A DNA stretch of 64,000 bases. Source: Komagataeibacter medellinensis NBRC 3288 (GTDB lineage: Bacteria > Pseudomonadota > Alphaproteobacteria > Acetobacterales > Acetobacteraceae). A model generated the notes under the pieces. It was not told the origin of the DNA. It saw nothing but the letters and a program-made list of their open reading frames with translations, and did no database searches. Below, in pieces: positions 45,895 through 54,833 of the stretch. A program made the translations under genes and the position numbers. The stretch spans positions 2,951,001 through 3,015,000 of the forward strand of contig NC_016027.1 of NCBI RefSeq assembly GCF_000182745.2, in the 5' to 3' direction. Within the stretch, counting starts at the first letter, position 1; the number at the start of each line of letters is the position of its first letter.

Positions 45895-47159
45895 CCATGA
45901 TGGAAACTCTTGATATCCCTTCGGGCGAGCGCGCCATTGCCCGCTGCGCTGAACTGGGGCGCGCGCCATATTCGGACATGGAAGGCGGGTTGTTCCGGCC
46001 CTATCTCGGCCCGGCTTACCGCGCCACGTGCGAAAAACTATCCCAGTGGATGGCGCAGGCGGGCATGAGCACGCGCATGGATGCGGCTGGCAACCTTGTG
46101 GGCCGGTATGAAGGACTGGTCCCCAATGCGCCGGTGGTACTGCTGGGCTCGCATATCGACAGCGTGCGTGATGGCGGCTTCTACGATGGCATGCTGGGCG
46201 TGATCCTGAGCATCGAGACGGTGGCGTATTTTGCCCGCGCGGGCAAACGCTTCCCCTTCGCGCTGGAAGTCATCGGGTTTGGGGATGAGGAAGGGTCGCG
46301 CTTTCCGACCGGCATGCTGACTTCCCACGCCGTGGCAGGCGTGCTGAAGGCACCCGATCCGGCCATGCCTGACTGGGCCGGGACCGCAACGCTGGCGGGC
46401 GCGCTGGAAGGCTTCGGGCTGGATGTGGGGCGAATGCATGCCGCATCCCGCAAGGGCGACCCGGTCGTGGCCTATGTTGAAGCCCATATAGAACAGGGCC
46501 CGGCGCTGGAGGCCGAGGAGCGCCCGCTGGGCGTGGTCAGCGCCATTGCGGCCCAGCAGCGTTACAGCCTTGTCCTGCGTGGTATGGCGGGACATGCGGG
46601 CACGGTGGCCATGGCGCTGCGGCGCGACGCGCTGGCTGGTGCGGCCGAGATCATTCTTGCCGCCGAGCGGGTCGGGCGCGCGGGTACGGACGGGCTGGTG
46701 GCCACGGTCGGTTCTCTCGATGTGGTGCCGGGGGCGGCCAATGTGGTGCCGGGCGAGGTGGTGATGAGCCTTGATGTCCGTGCCGGTACCAATGCCGCGC
46801 GCGATATGGCCGTGGCGGAGATACTGGATATCGCCCGCCAGATCTGCCGCGCGCGCGGGCTGGAAATCGACATGACCCTCAAGCAGGACCTTGATGCCAC
46901 GCCATGTGACGCCAGGCTGACCGCACTCATGGAACAGGCCGCAGGCAGTGTTACCGGCATGCCCGCACCCCTGCTGGTCAGCGGGGCAGGACATGATGCG
47001 ATGATCATGGCGCACCTGGTCCCCGTTTCCATGCTGTTCATCCGTTGCGCGGGAGGGATCAGCCACAACCCCGCCGAATCCGTGACGCAGGCGGATACGG
47101 AGGCGGCCCTGCGTACCATGACGACCTTTACCGGACTTCTTGAAAGACATTTTGGATGA
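45888..47159 (+). CDS. allC: Allantoate amidohydrolase (M20 family)
   Basis: 423-residue metal-dependent hydrolase, expected to turn allantoate into ureidoglycine, CO2 and ammonia. The di-metal ligands are visible: LGSHIDSVRDGGFYDG near residues 85-100, GDEEGSRFPTG and EAHIEQGP. The family also includes ureidoglycolate hydrolases and N-carbamoyl amino-acid hydrolases, but the location with puuE and a pucG-type gene supports allantoate. ATG 45888 overlaps the end of the HpxW-like gene; ATG 45897 is possible. Confidence 0.92.
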   Translation: MVAMMETLDIPSGERAIARCAELGRAPYSDMEGGLFRPYLGPAYRATCEKLSQWMAQAGMSTRMDAAGNLVGRYEGLVPNAPVVLLGSHIDSVRDGGFYDGMLGVILSIETVAYFARAGKRFPFALEVIGFGDEEGSRFPTGMLTSHAVAGVLKAPDPAMPDWAGTATLAGALEGFGLDVGRMHAASRKGDPVVAYVEAHIEQGPALEAEERPLGVVSAIAAQQRYSLVLRGMAGHAGTVAMALRRDALAGAAEIILAAERVGRAGTDGLVATVGSLDVVPGAANVVPGEVVMSLDVRAGTNAARDMAVAEILDIARQICRARGLEIDMTLKQDLDATPCDARLTALMEQAAGSVTGMPAPLLVSGAGHDAMIMAHLVPVSMLFIRCAGGISHNPAESVTQADTEAALRTMTTFTGLLERHFG

Positions 47160-48385
47160 CCCAGACTTTCTACGGCCAGATCAACCCTCCCGCCCGGCTG
47201 CTGATGGGGCCGGGGCCGGTCAACGCCCATCCGCGCGTGCTGCGCGCCATGGCAGCCGACATGCTGGGACAGTTCGATCCCGAGATGACGCAATACATGA
47301 ACCAGACGATGGACCTCTACCGTCAGGTATTCATGACCGAAAACCGCTGGACCCTGCTGGTCGATGGTACGGCGCGCGCGGGGATTGAGGCGGCACTCGT
47401 CTCGCTGGTCGAACCGGGCATGAAGCTGTTGATCGTGCGTGCGGGTCGCTTTGGCCTGCTGCTGTCCGAAATTGCGAGCCGCATCGGGGCCGAGATCGCA
47501 ACGCTGGACATTCCGTGGGGGGAAGTGGCCACGCTGGAACAGGTCGAAGCCGCGATCAAGGCCCACCGTCCGCAGGTTCTGGCCTGCATCCATGGCGATA
47601 CCTCCACCACCATGGCCCAGCCGCTTGATGGTGTGGGCGCGCTGTGCCGACAGTATGATGTGCTGTCCTATGTCGATGCCACGGCAACACTGGGCGGCAT
47701 GCCGGTTGCGACTGACCGCTGGGGCGTGGATGTGGTCAGCGGTGGCCTACAGAAATGCATGGGTGGGCCGCCGGGTTCCGCGCCCATCACCATTTCCGAC
47801 CGGGCGGCGGCGCATATCTTCGCCCGTCGGCATGTGGAAGCCGGTATCCGTGGCAGTGATACGACCGATGGGGTGCGCGCGCGCATTCCGTCCAACTATC
47901 TCGATCTGGCCATGATCATGGATTACTGGTCCGAAAAGCGGCTCAACCACCATACCGAGGCAACCAGCATGCTGTACGCCGCGCGTGAAGCCGCGCGCAT
48001 CATGCTGGAAGAAGGGCTGGAAGCCCGCTTCGCCCGGCATGCCAGCGCTTCGAAGGCCATGTGCGCGGGCCTGCGCGCCATGGGGCTGGACCTGTTTGGC
48101 AGCGATGCGCACCGCATGACCAACGTGACGGGCGTGTACATTCCCGAAGGCATTGATGGCGAGCGCGTGCGCACCCGCATGCGTGAGGATTTCGAGATCG
48201 AGATCGGCTCCGCCTTCGGCCCGCTACAGGGCAAAATCTGGCGCATCGGCGCCATGGGCTACAATGCCGAAAAGCACAAGGTGCTGCTTACGCTGGGTGC
48301 GCTGGAAGCCGTACTGCGCGCCGAAGGTCACCGGTTTGGCGCAGGCGCGGGCGTGGATGCAGGCCTTGCGGCTTATTGCGCGTGA
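47156..48385 (+). CDS. pucG: Class V aminotransferase, (S)-ureidoglycine--glyoxylate type
   Basis: 409-residue PLP enzyme of the alanine-glyoxylate/serine-pyruvate family. The PLP Lys is in SGGLQKCMGGPPG near residue 200; the N-terminal LLMGPGPVNAHPRVL is typical. In purine clusters such an enzyme (PucG/HpxJ) converts ureidoglycine and glyoxylate to oxalurate and glycine. It overlaps allC by 4 bp, and its stop codon ends 14 nt before the puuE start, supporting that role over general serine-glyoxylate transamination. Confidence 0.9.
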   Translation: MTQTFYGQINPPARLLMGPGPVNAHPRVLRAMAADMLGQFDPEMTQYMNQTMDLYRQVFMTENRWTLLVDGTARAGIEAALVSLVEPGMKLLIVRAGRFGLLLSEIASRIGAEIATLDIPWGEVATLEQVEAAIKAHRPQVLACIHGDTSTTMAQPLDGVGALCRQYDVLSYVDATATLGGMPVATDRWGVDVVSGGLQKCMGGPPGSAPITISDRAAAHIFARRHVEAGIRGSDTTDGVRARIPSNYLDLAMIMDYWSEKRLNHHTEATSMLYAAREAARIMLEEGLEARFARHASASKAMCAGLRAMGLDLFGSDAHRMTNVTGVYIPEGIDGERVRTRMREDFEIEIGSAFGPLQGKIWRIGAMGYNAEKHKVLLTLGALEAVLRAEGHRFGAGAGVDAGLAAYCA

Positions 48386-48399
48386 TGGGGGGCAGGTTC

Positions 48400-49311
48400 A
48401 TGTCTGAATCCACGCCCTATCCGCGTGATCTTGTCGGCTATGCAGGCAACCCGCCCGCTGCGCAGTGGCCCGGTGGCGCGCGCATCGCGGTACAGTTCGT
48501 GATCAATTACGAGGAGGGAGCCGAGAATTCGGTCCTGCATGGTGATCGCGGATCGGAGGCTTTCCTGTCTGAAATGGTGGGGGCCCAGTCCATTCCCGGT
48601 GCACGCGCCATTGCGATGGAAAGTCTGTATGAATACGGATCTCGTGCCGGGTTCTGGCGGCTGCATCGTATCTTTACCCAGCGCAGGCAGCCGCTTACGG
48701 TGTTTGGCGTAGCGGCCGCCATGGCGCGCAACCCACAGGCCGTGGCCGCCATGAAGGAAGCGGGGTGGGAGATTGCCTCCCACGGATTGCGCTGGATTGA
48801 TTACCAGCATGTGCCCGAAGCGGTGGAGCGGGCGCATATTCACGAATGCATTGCGCTGCATGCCAAATTGACCGGTTCGCGCCCGCTGGGCTGGTATCAG
48901 GGCCGCACCAGTCCCAATACCGCCCGCCTGATCGCGGAAGAAGGCGGCTTTGTCTATGACGCGGATTCCTATGCCGATGACCTGCCGTATTATGACCGCA
49001 GCCATGGTCGTGCGCAGTTGATTGTGCCGTACACGCTGGATGTGAATGACATGCGCTTTGTGGCCCTGAACGGCTTTACCGAAGGCGAGCAGTTCTTCAC
49101 CTACCTGCGCGACACGTTTGATGAACTGTATGAGGAAGGGGCCGACAGGCCGCGCATGATGTCGGTTGGCCTGCACTGCCGTATTGCGGGCCGTCCGGGG
49201 CGTGCGCGGGCGGTGGCGCGCTTCCTTGATTATATTGCCGCGCGCGAGAAAGTATGGGTGGCAACCCGGCTTGATATCGCACGCCACTGGCAGAAGGTGC
49301 ACCCGGCATGA
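48400..49311 (+). CDS. puuE: Allantoinase, polysaccharide-deacetylase fold (PuuE)
   Basis: 303-residue NodB-fold, metal-independent type allantoinase that opens allantoin to allantoate. PuuE features include RDLVGYAGNPP near the N-terminus, FVINYEEGAENSVLHGD, EYGSRAGFWRL and EIASHGLRWIDYQ. The start at ATG 48400 has a GGGGGCAGG site; ATG 48385 overlapping the pucG stop is an alternative. Its presence means the divergent dihydropyrimidinase-like protein upstream is not needed as allantoinase. It overlaps uraD by 4 bp. Confidence 0.95.
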   Translation: MSESTPYPRDLVGYAGNPPAAQWPGGARIAVQFVINYEEGAENSVLHGDRGSEAFLSEMVGAQSIPGARAIAMESLYEYGSRAGFWRLHRIFTQRRQPLTVFGVAAAMARNPQAVAAMKEAGWEIASHGLRWIDYQHVPEAVERAHIHECIALHAKLTGSRPLGWYQGRTSPNTARLIAEEGGFVYDADSYADDLPYYDRSHGRAQLIVPYTLDVNDMRFVALNGFTEGEQFFTYLRDTFDELYEEGADRPRMMSVGLHCRIAGRPGRARAVARFLDYIAAREKVWVATRLDIARHWQKVHPA

Positions 49312-49835
49312 GCGGCGTGATGGACCGGGTCAATACATTGTCTGCCGTGCAGTTTGTCGAACTGTTTGGCCCGATATACGAACACTCCCCCTGGATTGCC
49401 CAGCGCGCGCATGCCCATGCTCCTTTTGCCGATATGGATGCCATGCTGGCGGCCATGCGGCATGAACTGGGCCAGGCGGCGGATAGGGAACGGATGGCCC
49501 TGATCCGCGCCCATCCCGAACTGGCGCAACGCATGGGTGTGGACCCGACACTGACATCGGCTTCCGCTACCGAGCAGGCTTCCGCCGGACTGGACCGGTT
49601 GACACCAGATGAATTCACGACCTTTCGTGCCCTGAATGACGCCTATGCGGCCAAATTCGGTATCCCGTTCATCATCTGCGTGCGGCGGTCGGATAAGGAC
49701 GGCATCCTGAACGGGATGCGCACCCGGATGGAAAATACACCGGAAGCCGAACAGCAGGCTGCCTTGCGTGAAATCAACAAGATTGCCGCCCTGCGGCTGG
49801 CGGATGTGCTGGCGCGGCTGGAGCAGGAACCATGA
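49308..49835 (+). CDS. uraD: OHCU decarboxylase
   Basis: 175-residue 2-oxo-4-hydroxy-4-carboxy-5-ureidoimidazoline decarboxylase, which makes (S)-allantoin after UraH. Motifs seen: FGPIYEHSPWIAQRAHAHAPF (catalytic His), MALIRAHPELAQRM, SAGLDRLTPDEF and LNDAYAAKFGIPFIICVR. Overlaps both puuE and uraH by 4 bp, so the three are translationally coupled. Confidence 0.96.
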   Translation: MSGVMDRVNTLSAVQFVELFGPIYEHSPWIAQRAHAHAPFADMDAMLAAMRHELGQAADRERMALIRAHPELAQRMGVDPTLTSASATEQASAGLDRLTPDEFTTFRALNDAYAAKFGIPFIICVRRSDKDGILNGMRTRMENTPEAEQQAALREINKIAALRLADVLARLEQEP

Positions 49836-50188
49836 GCACCCTTTCCACCCATGTTCTCGACCTTGTATCGGGCAGGCCCGCCGCTGGCATGACGATCAGT
49901 CTGTGGATGGGGCAGGAGTGCCTGTTCCGTGGCGTGACCAACGCCGATGGCCGTTGCCCTGAACTGAGCCAGCATACAGGCGAGATGCAGGCCGGTTCTT
50001 ACCGGCTGGAATTTGCCGTGGCGGCGTATTTCCGCGCGCGCGATGTCGCACTGTCTGATCCGCCGTTTCTTGATATCGTACCGATTGCCTTTGGCATGGC
50101 GCAGGTGGCACCGGGGGAAAAGGGCGGTCATTACCATGTGCCACTGCTGGTCTCGCCCTATGGGTTCTCGACCTATCGGGGTAGCTGA
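49832..50188 (+). CDS. uraH: 5-hydroxyisourate hydrolase
   Basis: 118-residue transthyretin-related protein that hydrolyses 5-hydroxyisourate to OHCU. The N-terminal STHVLDLVSGRPAAGM, the TNADGR segment and the C-terminal YHVPLLVSPYGFSTYRGS (ending in YRGS) are diagnostic. Last gene of the cluster. No signal peptide, so cytosolic. Its presence shows that 5-hydroxyisourate is made in this organism, although no recognised urate oxidase lies nearby. Confidence 0.97.
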   Translation: MSTLSTHVLDLVSGRPAAGMTISLWMGQECLFRGVTNADGRCPELSQHTGEMQAGSYRLEFAVAAYFRARDVALSDPPFLDIVPIAFGMAQVAPGEKGGHYHVPLLVSPYGFSTYRGS

Positions 50189-50200
50189 TTAAAAAAGAAT

Positions 50201-50283
50201 AAAAGTTTTTGGGTGTCGCCTTTTTTCAAAACGGCGGCATCTTCCGAAGCTTTTTGGAAAAAGCTTCACCAAAAAACTTTTAT
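50201..50283. repeat. Palindromic intergenic repeat, copy 4 (inverted)
   Basis: Same architecture as the other copies but in the opposite orientation: outer arms AAAAGTTTTTGG and CCAAAAAACTTTT, GC-rich hairpin first, then a perfect GAAGCTTTTT/AAAAAGCTTC hairpin. It lies between the convergent ends of uraH and the isocitrate dehydrogenase gene. Confidence 0.88.
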
Positions 50284-50350
50284 AATTTCAGGATATTATT
50301 GAGCCTGACTTTTCAAACAGCCTCTTAACCTGGAACTTCTTTGACAAAAA

Positions 50351-50387
50351 GGGGCCGTGGCGTCTGATCCGCCACGGCCCCTTTTTT
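50351..50387. terminator. Terminator between uraH and icd
   Basis: Perfect 12-bp stem (50351-50362 with 50370-50381), T6 on the right and AAAAA on the left. Positioned just downstream of the minus-strand icd gene and able to act in both directions. Confidence 0.92.
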
Positions 50388-50416
50388 ATTTATTTCCCCA
50401 TGATGGGAGAAATGGA

Positions 50417-51445
50417 TCAGACCAGCGCCTGCTTCAGGGCAGCGGTCAGGTCGGTCGTGCTAGCCTTGCCGCCCAGATCGCCCGTGCGCACGGCGCCCGA
50501 GGTAATGACCTTCTCGATGGCCTTGTCGATGCGGGTGGCCAGATCCTGGCGGCCCACATGCGCCAGCATCATGTTGGCAGCCAGCAGCAGCGAGGTCGGG
50601 TTGGCCTTGTTCTGGCCCGCGATGTCGGGTGCCGAACCATGAACGGCTTCAAACACGGCAGCCTTTTCACCAATGTTCGCACCCGGCGCCAGGCCAAGCC
50701 CACCCACCAGGCCGGCGGTCAGGTCGGACAGAATGTCACCGAACAGGTTGGTGGTGACAATGCAGTCATACTGCCACGGATCGGTTACGAGCTGCATGGC
50801 GCAGGCATCGACAATGCGCTCGTTCACTTCCACGCGGCCTTCGTATTCCTTGGCGACCTTGCGGCCTTCTTCAAGGAACAGGCCCGTCAGCAGCTTCAGG
50901 ATGTTGGCCTTGTGCACCAGGGTCACGCGCTTACGGTTGTTCTTGACCGCGTATTCAAAGGCGTAGCGGACGATGCGGTTGCATTCCTTGCGCGTGGTGT
51001 AGCCAGCGCTGGTGGCGATGGCGTGCGGGTCCTCACCGTAGGGAATGTAGTTTTCCATCGCCGCGTAATACCCTTCAAGGTTTTCGCGGAAGATGACGAG
51101 GTTGATGTTCTCGAACCGGCCACCGGGCACGATGGTCTTGGTGGGGCGGACATTCGCGAACAGGCCGAACTCCTGACGCAGTGTCACGTTGATGGACTTG
51201 AAGCCACCACCGACCGGGGTCGTCAGCGGGCCTTTCAGCGCAAGGCCGGTGCGGCGGATGCTTTCGATCGTTTCCTTGGGCAGCGGGCTGCCGGTGGCGT
51301 CAAGTGCCGCGACACCGCCAAGCGCCTTTTCCCATTTGAAAGGGGCACCGACCGTATCCAGGATCTCGGTCACGGACTGGACGATTTCAGGCCCGATTCC
51401 GTCACCCGGAATCAGGGTGGCGGGAATTGTTTTTTCTGTAGACAT
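50417..51445 (-). CDS. icd: Isocitrate dehydrogenase, NAD-type
   Basis: 342-residue beta-decarboxylating dehydrogenase. The N-terminal LIPGDGIGPEI and substrate loop GPLTTPVGGGFKSINVTLRQ are like mitochondrial/NAD isocitrate dehydrogenases rather than long NADP enzymes; NLFGDILSDLTAGLVGGLG and the C-terminal HGSAPDIAGQ are also present. Acetic acid bacteria are known to use this type in their unusual TCA cycle. Tartrate dehydrogenase or isopropylmalate dehydrogenase are related but fit the substrate loop less well. Single gene; next upstream gene is pepP, 172 bp away. Confidence 0.88.
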   Translation of the reverse strand: MSTEKTIPATLIPGDGIGPEIVQSVTEILDTVGAPFKWEKALGGVAALDATGSPLPKETIESIRRTGLALKGPLTTPVGGGFKSINVTLRQEFGLFANVRPTKTIVPGGRFENINLVIFRENLEGYYAAMENYIPYGEDPHAIATSAGYTTRKECNRIVRYAFEYAVKNNRKRVTLVHKANILKLLTGLFLEEGRKVAKEYEGRVEVNERIVDACAMQLVTDPWQYDCIVTTNLFGDILSDLTAGLVGGLGLAPGANIGEKAAVFEAVHGSAPDIAGQNKANPTSLLLAANMMLAHVGRQDLATRIDKAIEKVITSGAVRTGDLGGKASTTDLTAALKQALV

Positions 51446-51617
51446 TCTCGAACGTCTCCCTTTGTGCTTGCTACTGAAAAGCGTTTCAGCATGCGCACCG
51501 GCTTGGCGGACCCGGTTCGTTGCCGGGTGCCCCGTCGGAACTGGTTAAAAGTCCTAGGCCCCCCAGCCCCGTGTGACAATCGGGCCACCGCAGCATGGAA
51601 GTGGTTTTGCAGTCACA

Positions 51618-53390
51618 TTATCCGGCGTTAAGCGGTGCGCATGCAACGCCAAGCCATGTACGCTCCTGACTTCCCAGATGTGGGGCGACCCTTTCAAAAA
51701 CCCGTGCATGATAGGCGTCCAGCCAGGCAATTTCATTTTCCCGCAGGCTGGCCACGTCAATCAGGCGCCGGTCGAACGGGGCAAGGGTCAGGACTTCAAA
51801 CTGCATGAAACTGCGTCCCGCCTCCGCTGTGGAGGATGGCTGGACCAGATGCAGGTTTTCCAGGCGGATGCCGAAGGCACCGGGACGGTAATAACCCGGC
51901 TCGTTCGACAGGATCATGCCCGCCTGTAGCGTTACAGGCCGGAAAACGGGGGAAATGGTGGCCGGTCCCTCATGCACCGACAGGTAGCTGCCAATGCCAT
52001 GACCGGTGCCATGGTCGTAATCCAGTCCCCCTTCCCACAGCGCATGCCGGGCGAGGGCATCCAGCGCATGGCCGGTTACACCTGTGGGGAAGTGCGCGCG
52101 GGCCAGCGCGATATGCCCGCGCAGCACGCGGGTAAAGGCATCACGCACATCCGCCCCCGGCGCGTCCGGTCCGGTCCAGACCGTGCGGGTGATGTCGGTT
52201 GTGCCAAAGGGATACTGGCCGCCACTGTCGATCAGATAGACTTCGTTGGGCTGTAGCTTACGATCGGTTTCGGGTGTTACGCGGTAGTGGATGATCGCGC
52301 CGTTGGGGCCGGAACCGGAAATGGCAGGGAAGCTTTCCTCGCGGTAATCGGGGCTGGCGGCGCGGAAGCGGTCCAGTTGTTCCGCTGCTTGCAGTTCCGC
52401 CGTGCTCAGGGCATTTTCATCCAGCCAGTGCAGGAAACGGCAGATGGCAATCCCGTCCAGCAGGTGGGCGCGGCGGCTGCCTTCCTGTTCGGTTCCATTC
52501 TTGATCGCCTTGGGCAGCAGGCACGGATCGCCCTTGCGGATGACCGTAGCCCCTGCATCCTCCAGCGTCTGGATGAACCATATGGCGTTGCTGGCCGGGT
52601 CGACCTGCACGCGTGCGCCAGACAGGGCGCGCAGGGTCTCCTCCAGCGCGGCAGGTGGTGCGATGGTCACGGCATCTCCCAGCCATTGCCGCGTCGTGTC
52701 GGAAACCTTGGCCGGATCGATCAGCAGCGTGACCCGCCCGGTTTCATGCACGATGGCGAAGGACAGGCTGAGCGGTGTGTACGGCACGTCGCGGCCACGG
52801 ATGTTCAGCAGCCATGCGATTGAGGCCGGGTCACTCAGCACCAGTGCGGCTTCCCCCGCATCCCGCAGGGCGCTTGCTATGGTCGCGCGCTTGTCCTGAC
52901 TGGACTGCCCGGCCCATTCTTCGGGTTGCGGCACGCATGGCGTGCAGGGGGCAGGGGGTTGATCGGTCCAGATCCGGTCAACCGGGTTGGCGGGTAGGGC
53001 GACAAGCTGCAGCCCCGCATCACTGAACGGGCGCAGCGCGCTCTCGCTGATCAGGCGCGGGTCATAGCCGATCCGGCAGGTTGCGCCATGCCGTGCCAGC
53101 CATGTGGCGGGCGGGACCTTGCTGATATGCAGCCGTTCCCATGCGGTGGCGTCCACCTGCTGGTCCATCTGGGTGATGTAGCGGCCATCGGAAAACACGG
53201 CTGCCCGGTCCGGCAGCACCGCCGCCATTCCCGCGCTGCCGGTAAAGCCGGTCAGCCATGCCAGACGTTCGGCGCAGGCGGCGACATATTCGCCCAGGTG
53301 CTCATCCCCACGAGGCAGGATGAAACCGTCAACGCCCATCTGGTTCAGGACCACACGCAGCGCATCGGGGCGGTTGGGGACTGGGGGCAT
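51618..53390 (-). CDS. pepP: Xaa-Pro aminopeptidase (M24B)
   Basis: 590-residue, three-domain creatinase-fold peptidase that removes residues ahead of proline. The last domain holds the metal ligands: DSGGQYPFGTTDITRTVW, HGTGHGIGSYLSVHEGP and NEPGYYRPGAFGIRLEN. The length matches the cytosolic XPNPEP1-like group rather than E. coli PepP (about 440). It lies 29 nt downstream of the GNAT gene on the same strand, so may be the last gene of the pcrA-prmA-GNAT-pepP run. Confidence 0.94.
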   Translation of the reverse strand: MPPVPNRPDALRVVLNQMGVDGFILPRGDEHLGEYVAACAERLAWLTGFTGSAGMAAVLPDRAAVFSDGRYITQMDQQVDATAWERLHISKVPPATWLARHGATCRIGYDPRLISESALRPFSDAGLQLVALPANPVDRIWTDQPPAPCTPCVPQPEEWAGQSSQDKRATIASALRDAGEAALVLSDPASIAWLLNIRGRDVPYTPLSLSFAIVHETGRVTLLIDPAKVSDTTRQWLGDAVTIAPPAALEETLRALSGARVQVDPASNAIWFIQTLEDAGATVIRKGDPCLLPKAIKNGTEQEGSRRAHLLDGIAICRFLHWLDENALSTAELQAAEQLDRFRAASPDYREESFPAISGSGPNGAIIHYRVTPETDRKLQPNEVYLIDSGGQYPFGTTDITRTVWTGPDAPGADVRDAFTRVLRGHIALARAHFPTGVTGHALDALARHALWEGGLDYDHGTGHGIGSYLSVHEGPATISPVFRPVTLQAGMILSNEPGYYRPGAFGIRLENLHLVQPSSTAEAGRSFMQFEVLTLAPFDRRLIDVASLRENEIAWLDAYHARVFERVAPHLGSQERTWLGVACAPLNAG

Positions 53391-53419
53391 GGAATGTTCC
53401 TTGGTTGTGAGGGGGCAGA

Positions 53420-53938
53420 TCAGTCAGCAGACATGATGCGGTAGAGGAACAGGAGGTCCATCCATCTTCCATATTTCGTGCCGCATTCGGGTAGTAGGCC
53501 ACCATGCTGGAAGCCAAAGCGCTCATGCAGCCTGCGGGATGCAATGTTGGTGGAGGTAATGCCCGCGATCATCACATGCACATTGGCAGCCTTTGCCCGG
53601 TCGCACAGGGCCTGCAGCAGCAGGCTGCCTATGCCGCGGCGCTTGTAGGCCGGGGCGATGTAGAGCGAGTGTTCAACCGTATGCCGGTAGCCCGAAAAGG
53701 GGCGGAAGGTCTTCCAACTGCTGTAGCCCGCCACGTTGCCATCGGGCATCTGTGCCACCAGCACGGGAAAGCCACTGGCCTGACTGGTATGGAGCCAGTC
53801 CAGTCTGATGGCGAGAGTGGTTTCCTGCGTTTCCCACATGGAGGTACTATTGCGGATGGCATGATTGACGATCTCAACAATAGCCGGAATGTCCTTGTCC
53901 GTGGCCTCGCGGACCACGATGCCAGGCGTATCAGCCAT
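53420..53938 (-). CDS. GNAT N-acetyltransferase, phosphinothricin-acetyltransferase-like
   Basis: 172-residue acetyltransferase. The acetyl-CoA loop YKRRGIGSLLLQAL (about 103-116) and the family features FRPFSGYRHTVEHSLYI and NIASRRLHERFGF are those of the Pat/MddA group, which N-acetylates methionine derivatives or phosphinothricin-like compounds. It overlaps the prmA stop by 8 bp. Natural substrate unknown. Confidence 0.9.
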   Translation of the reverse strand: MADTPGIVVREATDKDIPAIVEIVNHAIRNSTSMWETQETTLAIRLDWLHTSQASGFPVLVAQMPDGNVAGYSSWKTFRPFSGYRHTVEHSLYIAPAYKRRGIGSLLLQALCDRAKAANVHVMIAGITSTNIASRRLHERFGFQHGGLLPECGTKYGRWMDLLFLYRIMSAD

Positions 53939-54833
53939 GGGGTTTGCGCAGGATCAGCGTGCCCCAGTCCCCTTCACGCAAGTGGCGTTCGAGCACCAGC
54001 CCGTGGCGGCGGTGGGCGGCCAGCACCATGCGTACTTGTGTGTTCAGCAGCCCCGCCAGGATGGCCGTGCCACCGGGCAGCAGGTTGTGCGCAAGATCGG
54101 CCGCCATGCTGCACAGCGGGCGGGCGAGGATATTGGCGAAGACAAGGTCATAGGGGGCATGGTGGCGGATGGCGGGCGTGGACCAGCCATTGCCAAGGTG
54201 GCACGACACAAGGTTGCCCAGCCCGTTCATGGTGGCGTTGCGCCGGGTCACGCGCACGGACCACGGGTCGATATCGGTTGCCAGCACGGGCTTGTGCAGC
54301 AGGGCGGCAGCGGCCATGGCGAGGATGCCCGACCCGCAGCCAAGGTCGAGGATACGCTGCGGCCTGCGATACGCCACCATTTCCAGCGCGCGCAGGCAGC
54401 CGCGCGTGGAGCCGTGCTCGCCAGAGCCGAAGGCAACTCCCGCATCGAGCGTGATGGTGATGCGCTGCGTGTTGGGCGGACCGTCCAGGTGCGTGCCACG
54501 GATGGCGAAGCGCTGCCCCGCAAGCTGTTCGGGAAAGGATTCGTAGGTGCGGGCCAGCCAGCCCTCTGCCTCGGTATGGGCGCGTTCCAGTTCCGCGTCC
54601 ACGCCGGTGGCAAGGGCCGCCATAATCAGGCCCGCGCGCAGTTCGTCTTCCCCGCTGCCAATGTCCTTTACACCTTCCACCCGCCACAGGGTCTGGCTGT
54701 CATCCACCTCGAATATACCAATGGTGGCACACACGGTGGACAGGGCGGATTCATAGGCTTCGACCGCGTCAGGTGGGACCGTGACCGATATGGTTTCCAG
54801 TTCTGTGGCGTGACGCCGGGGGGAAAGGCTCAT
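53931..54833 (-). CDS. prmA: Ribosomal protein L11 methyltransferase
   Basis: 300-residue SAM-dependent methyltransferase that trimethylates ribosomal protein L11. The SAM motif ILDLGCGSGILAMAA is near residue 158, after AFGSGEHGSTRGCL; the motif DLVFANILARPL is near 220. The start codon abuts the pcrA stop (TAA-ATG), indicating coupled translation. Confidence 0.94.
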   Translation of the reverse strand: MSLSPRRHATELETISVTVPPDAVEAYESALSTVCATIGIFEVDDSQTLWRVEGVKDIGSGEDELRAGLIMAALATGVDAELERAHTEAEGWLARTYESFPEQLAGQRFAIRGTHLDGPPNTQRITITLDAGVAFGSGEHGSTRGCLRALEMVAYRRPQRILDLGCGSGILAMAAAALLHKPVLATDIDPWSVRVTRRNATMNGLGNLVSCHLGNGWSTPAIRHHAPYDLVFANILARPLCSMAADLAHNLLPGGTAILAGLLNTQVRMVLAAHRRHGLVLERHLREGDWGTLILRKPHG

